Shown: positions 18,679 through 27,520, numbered from the stretch's first letter. The stretch: 64,000 bases of DNA from Saccharomycopsis phalli (GCA_020342235.1 CP073213.1:846501-910500); one strand, 5' to 3'. Translations and numbers: made by a program. The notes: generated by a model from the sequence alone, not told the origin.

Positions 18679-19307
18679 TAGGATATTGAGATGTGTGTTG
18701 AAAGAATAAATGAAAAGATGTTTGTAGGTAAATTTGATTCAAAGATATGCAGCTTTATATTGTGGTAACTGGTGGACAATGGACATCTGAGTTAGGTGTA
18801 TGTCACAATTTCACATGATTCTCTCCAACTTCCACCACCCTTGTCTAGAGCAGATGAAATCATAATATGGAGCTTGGGAAAATATTTATAAACTGCAAAA
18901 ATGATTACTAAATCAGAGGCCTGCGGGTGATGAATTGACGTGTTTTTCACAATCGAAACGTTAACGACACAATCAATCTGCCTGAACGTGATGAGAAACT
19001 GCTCAGTTAAACCGCTTTATTTCGCGGTTTATTCTTTCACAATGAAATCAACAGCACTAGAAACTCTGGGAAGTTTTCCTTTGGTTCAAAGCTAGTCTAC
19101 CTTCTACATTGCAGCAATCCTTAAACCAGTCATTTAAAGATAAATAGTCCAATGCCAAATTATGGAAACAAGCCAAAAAGCCAATTTATTAATACAAAGC
19201 ACTACTATTATTGTATCTGTAGATGTTGACGCGACCATGTTACCCGGCCCACGGGTTGGCCAAATTTCAACGCTTGAGATTTGCCTCCCACTTACAATTG
19301 ATTGGTA
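18679..19307. other. Intergenic region upstream of RPN1
   Basis: This 629-bp region contains a perfect 8-bp inverted repeat, TAAACCGC (19008-19015) and GCGGTTTA (19024-19031), around an 8-nt loop, and the Rpn4-like site listed separately. Two TGATGA and one CTGA motif near 18926-18992 recall C/D snoRNA boxes but lack a terminal stem. No coding segment is seen. Confidence 0.5.
19280..19288 (-). promoter_or_regulatory. Rpn4/PACE-like site upstream of RPN1
   Basis: The sequence TTTGCCTCC reads GGAGGCAAA on the reverse strand. This is one base from the S. cerevisiae PACE element GGTGGCAAA and close to the GAAGGCAAAA form reported for other hemiascomycetes. It lies 20 bp before the RPN1 ATG, closer than usual, so it may fall in the transcribed leader. 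The assignment rests on the match plus the fact that RPN1 is a proteasome gene. Confidence 0.4.
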
Positions 19308-22097
19308 ATGGCTCCAGAACAAAGTGAGAAGGAGGCGATCCAAGTGGATGTACCAAAGGATGTCACAAAGACCAATAAGGAGAAAGTAGAGGAGGAACTT
19401 TCCGAGGAGGACCAGCAATTGAAGGATAATTTGGAGCTTCTTGTGGAAAAGCTCAATTCGTCTGACGCTTCACAATATGTGCCTTCGCTTGACAAATTAC
19501 GGGAGTATCTTAAGGAGTCGACGTCGTCGATGACGGCTATTCCAAAGCCATTGGTGTTTTTGCAGTCGCACTACGAGTTATTGGTGTCGTTGTATGAGAG
19601 ATGGACTGACAAGAAGCTCAAGTCCAAGTTTGCGGACTTGTTGTCGATTCTCGGTTCGAGCAACAAGAAGATGGACTGCTTGAAGTACCGGTTGTTGTCG
19701 GATGAGCCCGATGTCAGTCAGTGGGGCCATGAATATGTAAGACACTTGGCGTTGGAGATTGGCGAGGAGTATGGTAACCGGTTGGAAAAGTTGGAGTCGA
19801 CGGACGACCTTTTGCAGTTGACAATGAAGATCATTCCGTTTTTCTTGTTGCACAATGGCGAGGCTGATGCCGTGGATCTTTTGTTGGAGATCGAGGCGAT
19901 TGACCGGCTTCCTGAGTTTGTTGACAAGGATACTTATTCGCGGGTATGCTTGTACATGGTGAGCTGTGTACTGTTGTTGGCTCCACCTGATGACTTGGCG
20001 TTTTTGAATACTGCCTACAAGATCTACTTGGCGAACAACGAGCTTCCACAGGCGTTGACGTTGGCGATCAAGTTGGACAGCGAGGATTTGATCAAGCAGG
20101 TTTTCGATGCCACTGGCGATATTTCTGTGCAGAAGCAGTTGGCGTTCATTCTTGCGCGACAGAACTCGTCGTTCAAGCACGAGAACCAGGAGATCCAGGA
20201 GATTATCTCGAACTTGAAGCTCAATGAGTATTTCAAGTATTTGACCAAGGAGTTGAATCTCTTGGAGCCCAAGGTGCCAGAAGACTATTACAAGCTGCAC
20301 TTGGAGAACTCCAAGTTTGGCGAGGCTAGCGGGTCGATTGACTCGGCGAAGCAGAACTTGGCGTCGAACTTTGTCAATGGGTTCATCAACTTGGGCTACT
20401 CCAACGACAAGATCATGTCGGAGGACGAATCCAAGTCGTGGATATACAAGACCAAGGGCACGGGCATGTTGTCGACCACAGCCTCGGTGGGATCGATCTA
20501 CCAATGGGACACGAACGACGGATTGCAGGAGCTGGACCGGTTTCTCTACTCGGTGGAGGAGGAGATCAAGGCCGGAGCGTTGTTGGCGATGGGCATTTCG
20601 TCCAACGGCATTCACGACGACGTGGAGTCGACGTATATTCTTCTCAAGGACTATGTGAGCTGCAAGTCGTCGATGACGCGAGTGGCTGCGATTATTGGTC
20701 TTGGGATATCGTTTAGCGGGTCGCAGGACAAGAATGTGCTTGAGCTATTGTTGCCGATTGTGGCGGACACGAGTGTGAGTTTGGAGGTTGCGTCGATTGC
20801 GGCGTTGAGCTTGGGGCATATCTTTGTGGGCACGAGCAACGGGGAGATTGCGTCGACGATCATGCAAACGTTCTTGGAGCGGGACATCTCTGAGTTCAAC
20901 GGGAAGTGGGTGAAGTTGTTGGCGTTGGGTTTGGGGTTGTTGTACATTGGCAACTACGACTCGATCAGCGAGGCCTTGGAGACGATTGCTGCGATTGAGC
21001 ACCCAGTTTCGAAGTCGTTGCAGGTGTTGGTGACTGTGTGTGCGTATGCTGGCACTGGGAACGTGTTGCAGATCCAGAAGTTGCTCTCGGTGTGGTTGTC
21101 AAACAGCGAGGAGAAGGACGAGGAGGAAGAGGAGGAGGAGGAGGAGGAGGAAAAGGAGGAGGAAAAGGAGGAGGAAAAGGAGGAAAAGACCAAGGACGAG
21201 GATGAGAACATGACGTCGGACGAGGTGGAGACAAAGCCCGAGGCAGAGAGCAGTGCCATTGACGACAAGAGCGGGAAGCCGAAGCCGTTTGAAAAGGACG
21301 CGACGTACCAGGCGTATGCGGTGTTGGGCATTGCGATGATTGCCATGGGCGAGGAGATTGGGCAGGACATGTCGCTCCGGCACTTTGGGCACATTATGCA
21401 CTACGGCAACAACACAATGAAGAAGGCGGTGCCGTTGGCGTTGGGACTTGTGTCGGCGTCGAACCCGTCCATGAAGGTCTACGACACCTTGTCGCGGTAC
21501 TCCCACGATCCGAGCACCGAGGTCGCAATCAACGCGATATTTTCCATGGGGGTCGTCGGCGCGGGCACAAATAACGCGCGGCTCTCGCACTTGCTCCGGC
21601 AGTTGGCCAGCTACTACAGCAAATCGAGCGACTGCTTGTTTGCCGTGCGCCTTGCCCAGGGATTGTTACACTTGGGCAAGGGCACACTCTCGCTCAGCCC
21701 ATACAGCTCGGACCGGCAGGTGCTTTCGAAAGTGAACCTTGCAAGTCTCTTGACCACGAGTGTGTTGCTCTTGGAGCCAAAGGAGTTTATCTTCAGTCAG
21801 TCGCACTACCTCCTCTACTACTTGTCCTCGGCGATCCACCCGCGGATGTTAGTCACCGTCGATGAGGAGCTCAACCCGGTCAAGGTCAATGTCCGAGTGG
21901 GCCAGTCGGTGGACACCGTGGGCCAGGCGGGGAAGCCCAAGACGATTACCGGCTGGGTGACCCAGGAGACGCCGGTGTTGTTGGGCTATGGTGAGCGTGC
22001 GGAGTTGGAGAATGAGGAGTATTTTCCGTTGGCGAGTTCGTTGGAGGGTGTGGTTATTTTGCGAAAGAACCCAGACTATGTGGAGGAGGATGCCTAA
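19308..22097 (+). CDS. RPN1: 26S proteasome base subunit Rpn1
   Basis: This 929-residue protein has the Rpn1 order: an N-terminal acidic helix, the long conserved block with DEPDVSQWGHEYVRHLALEIGEEY near 125-148, NLASNFVNGF near 350 and then proteasome/cyclosome (PC) repeats such as AGALLAMGISSNG, AAIIGLGISFSG and ASIAALSLGHIFVG. A Glu-rich insert (about residues 600-646, from a GAG/GAA-rich tract) interrupts the repeat domain. Rpn1 is the scaffold of the 19S base; its toroid docks Rad23/Dsk2-type shuttle factors and Ubp6. The frame opens at a TTG six bases earlier; ATG 19308 gives MAPEQSEK. The last codons (DYVEEDA) are the first unit of a tandem repeat that continues past the stop. Confidence 0.95.
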   Translation: MAPEQSEKEAIQVDVPKDVTKTNKEKVEEELSEEDQQLKDNLELLVEKLNSSDASQYVPSLDKLREYLKESTSSMTAIPKPLVFLQSHYELLVSLYERWTDKKLKSKFADLLSILGSSNKKMDCLKYRLLSDEPDVSQWGHEYVRHLALEIGEEYGNRLEKLESTDDLLQLTMKIIPFFLLHNGEADAVDLLLEIEAIDRLPEFVDKDTYSRVCLYMVSCVLLLAPPDDLAFLNTAYKIYLANNELPQALTLAIKLDSEDLIKQVFDATGDISVQKQLAFILARQNSSFKHENQEIQEIISNLKLNEYFKYLTKELNLLEPKVPEDYYKLHLENSKFGEASGSIDSAKQNLASNFVNGFINLGYSNDKIMSEDESKSWIYKTKGTGMLSTTASVGSIYQWDTNDGLQELDRFLYSVEEEIKAGALLAMGISSNGIHDDVESTYILLKDYVSCKSSMTRVAAIIGLGISFSGSQDKNVLELLLPIVADTSVSLEVASIAALSLGHIFVGTSNGEIASTIMQTFLERDISEFNGKWVKLLALGLGLLYIGNYDSISEALETIAAIEHPVSKSLQVLVTVCAYAGTGNVLQIQKLLSVWLSNSEEKDEEEEEEEEEEEKEEEKEEEKEEKTKDEDENMTSDEVETKPEAESSAIDDKSGKPKPFEKDATYQAYAVLGIAMIAMGEEIGQDMSLRHFGHIMHYGNNTMKKAVPLALGLVSASNPSMKVYDTLSRYSHDPSTEVAINAIFSMGVVGAGTNNARLSHLLRQLASYYSKSSDCLFAVRLAQGLLHLGKGTLSLSPYSSDRQVLSKVNLASLLTTSVLLLEPKEFIFSQSHYLLYYLSSAIHPRMLVTVDEELNPVKVNVRVGQSVDTVGQAGKPKTITGWVTQETPVLLGYGERAELENEEYFPLASSLEGVVILRKNPDYVEEDA

Positions 22098-22207
22098 ACT
22101 ATGTGGAGGGGGATGCATAGGCTATGAGGAGGAGGATTCTAGACTATGAGGAGGAGGATTCTAGACTATGAGGAGGAGGATTCTAGACTATGTGGAAGAG
22201 GATTCTA
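22074..22207. repeat. 22-23-bp tandem repeat starting inside the RPN1 C-terminal codons
   Basis: Six units run head to tail. Unit 1 (22074-22096) is the last coding sequence of RPN1, GACTATGTGGAGGAGGATGC; unit 2 follows directly at 22097, and four 22-bp units of form GACTATGAGGAGGAGGATTC complete the array. The stop codon lies at the join of units 1 and 2, so the rest is 3' untranslated. Confidence 0.9.
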
Positions 22208-22282
22208 GACGTGGCCTAGAGTATTGAGAGAACCAGTTAGAGGTCCATAGTATATCAAGAGATTCAATTACGTGGAGATGCT

Positions 22283-22424
22283 GACCCACTAATGTATGCA
22301 GATTAACAGTATATTGTATTACGTGCGCGTATAGCTTGCTGAGAATGGCGACCCACTAATGTATGCAGATTAAAAATGTATTACATCACGTGTGCGTATA
22401 TATGTCTAGCTGGCTGAGAATGGC
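22283..22424. repeat. Tandem duplication of the bZIP gene 3' end (two copies of about 65-74 bp)
   Basis: Copy 1 (about 22283-22347) and copy 2 (about 22350-22424) both run from GACCCACTAATGTATGCAG to GCTGAGAATGGC with a variable middle. Copy 2 contains the real end of the bZIP gene (stop at 22386-22388); copy 1 is a diverged duplicate lying downstream of that stop. Confidence 0.88.
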
Positions 22425-23300
22425 CCGCTTAATCACCGTCAACTCAAACCCAGGCCCAAGCCCGTAGCACTTCTCCGACCCGCGTAGACTCTGCACCACA
22501 AGCGGAATGTCCAACTCGCACTCGGGATTGAGCCGCTCAAACTCAGTCAAGTAGTCCCAGAGCGCAGCAGTGCTGAGCAACTTGTCAGTCTTGTCGGGGC
22601 TTTCATACACCAACTTCTGCTCCGCATACTGCTCTTCCGCCAGCCCAGGTCCAGGCTGTGCAAACGACGACGCCGACATCTCTATCGTGGGGAATGCAAA
22701 CTTGAGCGACGCCTTTCTCTCGTACGCGTCGTGGTCGTGACACGACGCCGGGGAAATCGGCTCCACAGCCGCACCCGTCTTGTTCTTCAAGAGCATCTGG
22801 TTCTCGGTCGAGATGATGAGGTTCTTCAACTTCAACTTGTTGAGCTCGTCCAAGATCGCCGCCTTCTCGTTCTCGCTGTCCTTCAACTTGCCCTCCAATA
22901 CCTTCAACTTCTGCTCCTTGCGCTCCCGAAACGCCCGCTGTGCCGCCCGATTCTGCACTTTCCGCTTGTCCACCACGCTCTGGTCCTCCGGCCGGGGGTT
23001 CGTGTTCTGGTCGACAATCGCCGCCATCGGCCGCGTGTCCAACTCCTGCTTGATCGTCAAGATCTCCGATTGTGTCTGGTTGATGGCACTGTCCAACTGG
23101 TGAATTGACATTGAGAGATTGTTCCCCGACGAGAGCGGCGACCCCACGGAGTTTTGCTGGGAGTCGGCGATGAGCATGTCCATCGTCGGGAGCTGGCTCC
23201 CCTGGTCCAAGTTGACGAACGAGTGCAAGTTGGCTGCGCTCAACTCGGCCGGCTCGCTGTTTTCCATGATGTAATTATCCCAGTACTCGGGGGCGTTCAT
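22386..23300 (-). CDS. Yap/Pap1-family bZIP transcription factor
   Basis: This 304-residue protein has a fungal Yap-type basic region, KRKVQNRAAQRAFRERKEQ (about residues 120-138), with the Q-x-x-x-Q-x-A-F signature of Yap/Pap1 factors, followed by a leucine zipper (LKVLEGKLKDSENEK...LNKLKLKN). The C-terminal domain has ALWDYL and a short conserved end. A Cys pair is present near DHDAYE and near KCYGLG, but the Cys-rich domains of Yap1 are not. The size and WDYL motif suggest the Yap3/Candida Fcr3 subgroup, though this is not certain. The frame runs open far upstream to a TTG at 23630 through repetitive DNA; ATG 23300 (MNAPEYWDNY) is where protein-like sequence begins. It is convergent with RPN1. 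Confidence 0.78.
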   Translation of the reverse strand: MNAPEYWDNYIMENSEPAELSAANLHSFVNLDQGSQLPTMDMLIADSQQNSVGSPLSSGNNLSMSIHQLDSAINQTQSEILTIKQELDTRPMAAIVDQNTNPRPEDQSVVDKRKVQNRAAQRAFRERKEQKLKVLEGKLKDSENEKAAILDELNKLKLKNLIISTENQMLLKNKTGAAVEPISPASCHDHDAYERKASLKFAFPTIEMSASSFAQPGPGLAEEQYAEQKLVYESPDKTDKLLSTAALWDYLTEFERLNPECELDIPLVVQSLRGSEKCYGLGPGFELTVIKRAILSQLDIYTHT

Positions 23301-23370
23301 TTTGGGATGTATGCCGTGAGATTGCCAATGTTCAGCGAGCCGTGTAGGGGCACGCAACCGATGAGAATGG

Positions 23371-23490
23371 AGATGGAAGTGAGGTGGAAGTGAGGTGAAT
23401 AAGGTGGATAAGGTGGAAGGTGGATAAGGTGGAAGGTGGATAAGGTGGAAGGTAGAAGGTGGAAAGATGGTTGAGTTGGATAAGTTGGTC
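23371..23490. repeat. G-rich purine minisatellite (GGTGGATAAGGTGGAA type)
   Basis: Units of roughly 16 bp built from GGTGGAAG and GGTGGATAA alternate across about 120 bp, almost purely purine on the + strand apart from single T bases. The array lies 70-190 bp upstream of the bZIP start codon, in its promoter. Confidence 0.85.
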
Positions 23491-23650
23491 AGGTGGTAAT
23501 CTCGAGAATGAACAATGTTTGACCCCAGTTTTGTCATTGCCGCGAGATTCAGCGCCCAAATTGCATTCACCAGGATGGCCAGGATGGCCAGGCTTCTCGG
23601 ATAACCAATGACGAGTCTCGTTAACCACAAGCTGCTTCATGAAGTTTTCA

Positions 23651-23775
23651 CCTGTAAATAGTCATGGGATAAAGGGTTTTGCTGCCTCAGTGTTTAGAGT
23701 GAAATTATACTTGTCGAACCACCGTGTTTCCGGAGACAATATGGCTAAATACAGCAATGAATATTAACATATAAG
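23651..23775 (-). repeat. Dispersed repeat relic, copy A (reverse orientation)
   Basis: The stretch ending AATGAATATTAACATATAA resembles copy B (24748-24835) at roughly 70% over about 90 bp, and its reverse complement resembles the start of copies C, D and E. Family unknown; a very old mobile-element end such as a solo LTR is possible. It is much degraded. Confidence 0.5.
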
Positions 23776-24104
23776 GTGGTTGTTAAGGTGGTCAACAGTT
23801 GGTTAAGGTGGCTGATTAATGCAGTTGGTCAACAGTTGGTCAACAGTTAAGACAGTCAAGTCAATTCAAGCTTAGTACAACCCTACGTCAGGCTACTATG
23901 CTGTACCCTAGGCGAATTCACAGCCTCCCCACGCACAAACTACCGCACAGTAAATCCCGCCTGGAGTTTTCTACTCATTTCAAAGGGTTTTCTAAACAAC
24001 ATAGCGGTGCCGTCCTAGTCTTGGACGGAAAGTATAATCTCTCAGAAACGAGTATAGCTGTACTCTTGTATAATGCAATACAATAAAACAGTTGGAATGG
24101 CACG

Positions 24105-24318
24105 ACTATGAATAGTCCTGTCGGTAATAATTTACCCAAGGCTATAGGAATACTAGGCACCCAGAGATTTGTACTTATCCGTCTACCTGAGGACGGTGCT
24201 GCTATGTAGTGGTTGAAAACTCTACGGTGGAGATGAACTTTTGACTAGAGCTGGTGAATGTGGGAGTAATGGGCATTGGAGGGTAGTGAGCTTTCCTAGG
24301 TCGAGTTGACTTGAGCCT
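24105..24318 (+). repeat. Dispersed repeat relic, copy C
   Basis: This copy matches copy D (28745-28973) over its length, with exact shared runs AGGACGGTGCTG and AGTAATGGGCATTGGAGGG and shared AAGGCTATA, GAAAACTCT and TTGACTTGAGCC-type blocks. Between the blocks the copies have drifted. It looks like an old dispersed element, family not assigned. Confidence 0.7.
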
Positions 24319-24747
24319 AGTCCAGTCGAGTACTCGATAACCAGCTACTCAATACTCAGCTACTCAGTGGAAAAAGCCACGCAGACGGCTCGTTGCTCAA
24401 ACTATTTGGCAATTATGACCCAAGTACAAAATGTGGGATTCACTCCCATCATACATGACTTCCGATGCTCAGAGCTCTTGGAAGGTCGAATTCCATCACG
24501 CATTGATGAAATACTAGATTCCACACATGGCATGCGCAATACGTGAAAAGTGTTTGCCAATCAGTCCATAAACTTGTATAGTTTTACCAGAACGTGGAAC
24601 ATGATTCTCCAGCACACGACGAGATTCAGCTGTCGAACTTGGCAAGGCACCAGGATTACAACCCCAAGTATTGGAATTGACAAATCTGCTTAAATTGAGT
24701 CTAGTCACAGGCTGATATTTGTGAGCTGACGTGGGTTTTTCAGCAGT

Positions 24748-24835
24748 GCCTGATGTTCCTGAGTGAAGATATACTTGTTGAATAACCGCAATGTAGGAAC
24801 GACATAGCTAAATACAAGAATGAATATTATTATAA
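24748..24835 (-). repeat. Dispersed repeat relic, copy B (reverse orientation)
   Basis: This copy shares GCTAAATACA and AATGAATATTA blocks with copy A; the reverse complement aligns with the first 80 bp of copies D and E (AATAATATTYATTC followed by TTTAGCTATG-like sequence). It is degraded, and the family is not assigned. Confidence 0.5.
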
Positions 24836-24953
24836 TAATACACAACTAATCAATACACAGCTAATGAATCTGCTAATCAAGCTGCTAATCAATACTCAAC
24901 TAATTAATACACAACAGCTCAGGCGTATTTACAACATCTAGACGCATCTACGA

Positions 24954-25072
24954 CATGTACCATCTATCATGTACCATCTATCATGTACCATCTATCATGT
25001 ACCATCTATCATGTACCATCTATCATGTACCATCTATCATGTACCATCTATCATGTACCATCTACCATCCAC
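24954..25072. repeat. 14-bp minisatellite, 8 copies
   Basis: The unit CATGTACCATCTAT is repeated exactly eight times with essentially no change, then decays into CCATCC. The near-perfect identity suggests recent expansion or ongoing homogenisation. It lies just downstream of the reverse-strand GPI-type gene. Confidence 0.95.
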
Positions 25073-25185
25073 ACCCATCCATCTACAACATTAAATAACA
25101 TATATTAAGTATAGCCAGGACCATCACCGGCCCCAGCACATGGAAAACAGGCCAATGCCCGACAATGCAAATAGTAACAATACCT

Positions 25186-25893
25186 CTAGATGAGCATCAA
25201 TGCCCCACCCAAGACCAAGGCCAAGATCCCCGGCTTGGAACTTGCACCCGCGTCCTGGAACGTCAATGTTCGGGCTCGGGTGGTGCCGCTGGCCAGACTC
25301 GAGCTTCCGCCCTGGGTCTTGGTGATGAACAACGTAGACTTGCTATTTGGCCCGAGAGTGGTGACTGCAGCTGCGCCTGGCCCGCTCAAGGTCAGGATCG
25401 TCAGAAGCGCACCGTCACCAGCCACCAGAGTAATGGTGGATACACCTGTGGTCTGGCACTGCTTGTCGGCACATGAAACCAAGGTGATGCGCTCGGTGGA
25501 GATGGTCAGAATAATCAAGCTGGTCTCGATGCTGGTGACGCAGGAAGTAGTCTGGGTGGCCTGGGTAAAGGTGGTGACGATGACGACGGTGCTTCTGCCC
25601 GAGGACGTGAACGTCAGGGTCACCGGGATGGAGGTCACGTAGGTGATGGTGGACTGGACGAACCCGGTGACGAGGATCGTGGACACAAAGCCCTCGACGG
25701 TAGTGGAGGTTGCGCCATCGGCGCCGGTGACAGTTGCCGTCAGGAAGATCGTCGTGGCCAGCGGAACCGCGGTGGCTGTGATCGATGCGGTAGCGGTGTC
25801 AGTGTCGGTATCGGACGCGGTCACCTGCACAGTGGTCACTGCGGCAAGGACCCGTTGGCAGAGGAGCAACACAAATGCTAGCTGAATGTTCAT
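25186..25893 (-). CDS. Small Thr/Ser-rich secreted protein, probably GPI-anchored wall protein
   Basis: This 235-residue protein begins with a signal peptide (MNIQLAFVLLLCQRVLA), continues as a Thr/Val/Ser-rich beta-prone region with repeated TV.VT and TTSCVTSIET patterns, and ends in a short hydrophobic tail (GILALVLGGALMLI) after small residues (DAGASSKP). That layout fits a GPI attachment signal. Three Cys remain after the signal peptide (TSC, SCADKQC). No catalytic domain is seen. The product is probably a structural or adhesive mannoprotein. The opposite strand is also open over much of this length, which I take as a composition effect. Confidence 0.7.
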   Translation of the reverse strand: MNIQLAFVLLLCQRVLAAVTTVQVTASDTDTDTATASITATAVPLATTIFLTATVTGADGATSTTVEGFVSTILVTGFVQSTITYVTSIPVTLTFTSSGRSTVVIVTTFTQATQTTSCVTSIETSLIILTISTERITLVSCADKQCQTTGVSTITLVAGDGALLTILTLSGPGAAAVTTLGPNSKSTLFITKTQGGSSSLASGTTRARTLTFQDAGASSKPGILALVLGGALMLI

Positions 25894-25959
25894 TGCAAAA
25901 ACTTAAATTGCATCCTCGGGGAAATCCATGCTTTTAATAGACGTCAGCCCGTATACGCC

Positions 25960-26095
25960 AGGGGGTGTACCGGCCATGCGGGCCAGCCCGTCTAGCCTCG
26001 AGTAGTGAGACTCTGCAAACCCACACCACACCACGCCCGCACACCACGCCCGCACACCGCACACACACACACATACACATCCCACCTGAATGCGA
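25960..26095 (+). repeat. CA-rich low-complexity stretch before THR1
   Basis: The 5' region of THR1 contains CCACACCACACCACGCCCGC motifs, a repeated CACACCACGCCCG unit and a (CA)n run near 26058-26075. It ends about 20 bp before the THR1 ATG. It reads open in the THR1 frame from a GTG, which explains an apparent N-terminal extension. Confidence 0.75.
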
Positions 26096-26112
26096 AATTT
26101 CACATCCCATCC

Positions 26113-27168
26113 ATGAGAAATTTCACCCTCAAGGTCCCGGCCTCGTCCGCCAACATCGGACCTGGCTTCGACGTTCTCGGCATCGGCTTGAACTTGTATC
26201 TCCAGTTGGACGTCACTATCGACGCCCACGCCCGCAACAACGACAAGTACAACTGCGCCATTGAGTACTCGGGCGAGGGCAAGGACAATGTTCCATTGGA
26301 CTCGGACTCCAACATGGTCACCCGCACTGCGCTCTACGTGTTGCGCTGCCACGGGGTCCGCGAGTTTCCCTTGTACACCGCGGTCCGGGTCACCAACCCA
26401 ATCCCATTGGGCAGAGGCCTCGGTTCGTCAGGTGCGGCAGTGGTCGCTGGGGTGATGCTTGCCAACGGCGTCGCCAACTTGGGCTTGTCCAAGAACAGAA
26501 TGCTCGACTTCTGCTTGATGATCGAGCGGCACCCAGACAACATCACCGCCGCCATGGTAGGCGGGTTTGTCGGCTCGTTCTTGCGCGACCTCCTGGCCAG
26601 CGAGCTCGAGCGCAAGGAAATCCCCTTGGCAGAGGTCTTGCCGCAGCCAGCCGGTGGCTACGACACCGGGCTCACCCCACCGATCCCGCCGCACAACATT
26701 GGCCACCACATCAAGTACAACATTAGCCCAAACGTCAAGTGCATCACCGTGATCCCAGACTTTGAGGTCTCCACCGCACGCTCCCGCGAGGTGCTTCCCG
26801 GAGCTTACACCAGAGCTGACTTGGTGTTTAATCTCCAGCGGCTCGCCGTGTTGACCACCGCAATCTGCGCCGACAATCCAGACCCTGACTTGGTGTATCC
26901 GGCGATGCAGGATCGCGTCCACCAGCCGTACCGTAAGACATTGATCCCTGGCTTGTCTGAGATCCTCTCGTCCATCACTCCGCGAACGTACCCTGGGCTC
27001 CTTGGTATCTGTTTGTCGGGTGCTGGGCCGACTATCTTGGCGTTGGCCACCGACAACTTTGACGACATTGCCCTGGCCATTTTGAGCATCTTCTCCAAGG
27101 AGGGCATCACCTGCCGCTGGAAGTTGCTCCAGGAGGCCCCAGGCGGAGCTATCCACGAGGAAAAATAG
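26113..27168 (+). CDS. THR1: Homoserine kinase
   Basis: This 351-residue GHMP kinase has an N-terminal PASSANIGPGFDVLG, the ATP-binding glycine/serine loop PLGRGLGSSGAA near residues 98-109, ERHPDN near 138 and a C-terminal GICLSGAGPTILAL near 297. RLAVLTTAI, PAMQDRVHQPYRKTLIPGL and YPGLLG are almost as in S. cerevisiae Thr1 (357 residues). It phosphorylates homoserine with ATP, the step before threonine synthase in threonine biosynthesis. The start at 26113 (MRNFTLKVP) aligns with known homoserine kinases; the in-frame extension upstream is His/Thr-rich repeat and starts at GTG, so it is rejected. Confidence 0.96.
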   Translation: MRNFTLKVPASSANIGPGFDVLGIGLNLYLQLDVTIDAHARNNDKYNCAIEYSGEGKDNVPLDSDSNMVTRTALYVLRCHGVREFPLYTAVRVTNPIPLGRGLGSSGAAVVAGVMLANGVANLGLSKNRMLDFCLMIERHPDNITAAMVGGFVGSFLRDLLASELERKEIPLAEVLPQPAGGYDTGLTPPIPPHNIGHHIKYNISPNVKCITVIPDFEVSTARSREVLPGAYTRADLVFNLQRLAVLTTAICADNPDPDLVYPAMQDRVHQPYRKTLIPGLSEILSSITPRTYPGLLGICLSGAGPTILALATDNFDDIALAILSIFSKEGITCRWKLLQEAPGGAIHEEK

Positions 27169-27256
27169 GCACGAAATAGACCATTTAGTGTGATTTGTAG
27201 TGGTGATACAGTGGTGATACAGTAGTGTTGCGTCCCCAGTAGTCTTACAAGCCTAG

Positions 27257-27477
27257 TACATTGGTACGTCTTGTCGCTACATTGGTACGTCTTTTGTCAG
27301 TACATTGATACGTCTTGTCGCTACATTGGTACGTCTTTTGTCAGTACATTGATACGTCTTGTCGTTACATTGGTACGTCTTTTGTCAGTACATTTATACG
27401 TCTTGTCGCTACATTGATACCTCTTTTATCACTAAATTGATACGTCTTTATCCAGTACATCGATACGTCTTTTGCCA
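27257..27477. repeat. Minisatellite of alternating 21- and 23-bp units before PEX19
   Basis: About ten monomers of form TACATTGGTACGTCTT end alternately in GTCGC and TTGTCAG, giving a 44-bp higher-order unit repeated at least three times before the pattern decays toward the 3' end. It occupies nearly all of the gap between THR1 and PEX19 and ends about 45 bp before the PEX19 ATG, so it must overlap the PEX19 promoter or leader. Confidence 0.92.
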
Positions 27478-27520
27478 GGGCACATGTGCGTATTTAACCG
27501 GATGCGAGTTTTTGGTCCAC

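Larger units (their letters stand above)
23301..25185. other. 1.9-kb repeat-rich intergenic region
   Basis: No gene is seen across 1885 bp. It holds a purine-rich minisatellite (23371-23490), short TTGGTCAACAG repeats near 23830-23850, three relics of a dispersed repeat (23651-23775, 24105-24318, 24748-24835) and a 14-bp array (24954-25072). Short reading frames such as 23898-24086 and 24514-24708 resemble nothing I recognise. Composition and clutter suggest a site where repeats have accumulated. Confidence 0.6.

Noticed and set aside
18917-19005. Possible C/D-box snoRNA (TGATGA, CTGA, TGATGA)
   Set aside because: There is no terminal stem, no final D box at the right distance and no guide match I could judge.
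19578-21590. Long antisense frames across RPN1
   Set aside because: They arise from its biased codon use; none has family motifs and RPN1 itself is certain.
24490-24510. GGTCGAATTCC resembling a tRNA T-loop/B box
   Set aside because: No acceptor, D or anticodon stem can be drawn around it; no tRNA gene was found anywhere in the window.
24514-24708. Short reverse-strand frame in the repeat-rich gap as a mobile-element coding remnant
   Set aside because: No reverse transcriptase, integrase or capsid-type motif is visible; nothing supports coding origin. The same holds for 29093-29341.
24954-25072. Tandem array considered as a CRISPR-like locus
   Set aside because: The units abut with no spacers, and this is a nuclear yeast chromosome.
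25190-25885. Long open frames opposite the GPI-type protein gene
   Set aside because: The reverse-strand product has a signal peptide and GPI-like tail, while the forward frames are Val-rich mirror products of Thr/Val codons.
26005-26112. N-terminal extension of THR1
   Set aside because: It begins at GTG, is encoded by CA-rich repeat DNA and extends beyond the normal homoserine kinase start.
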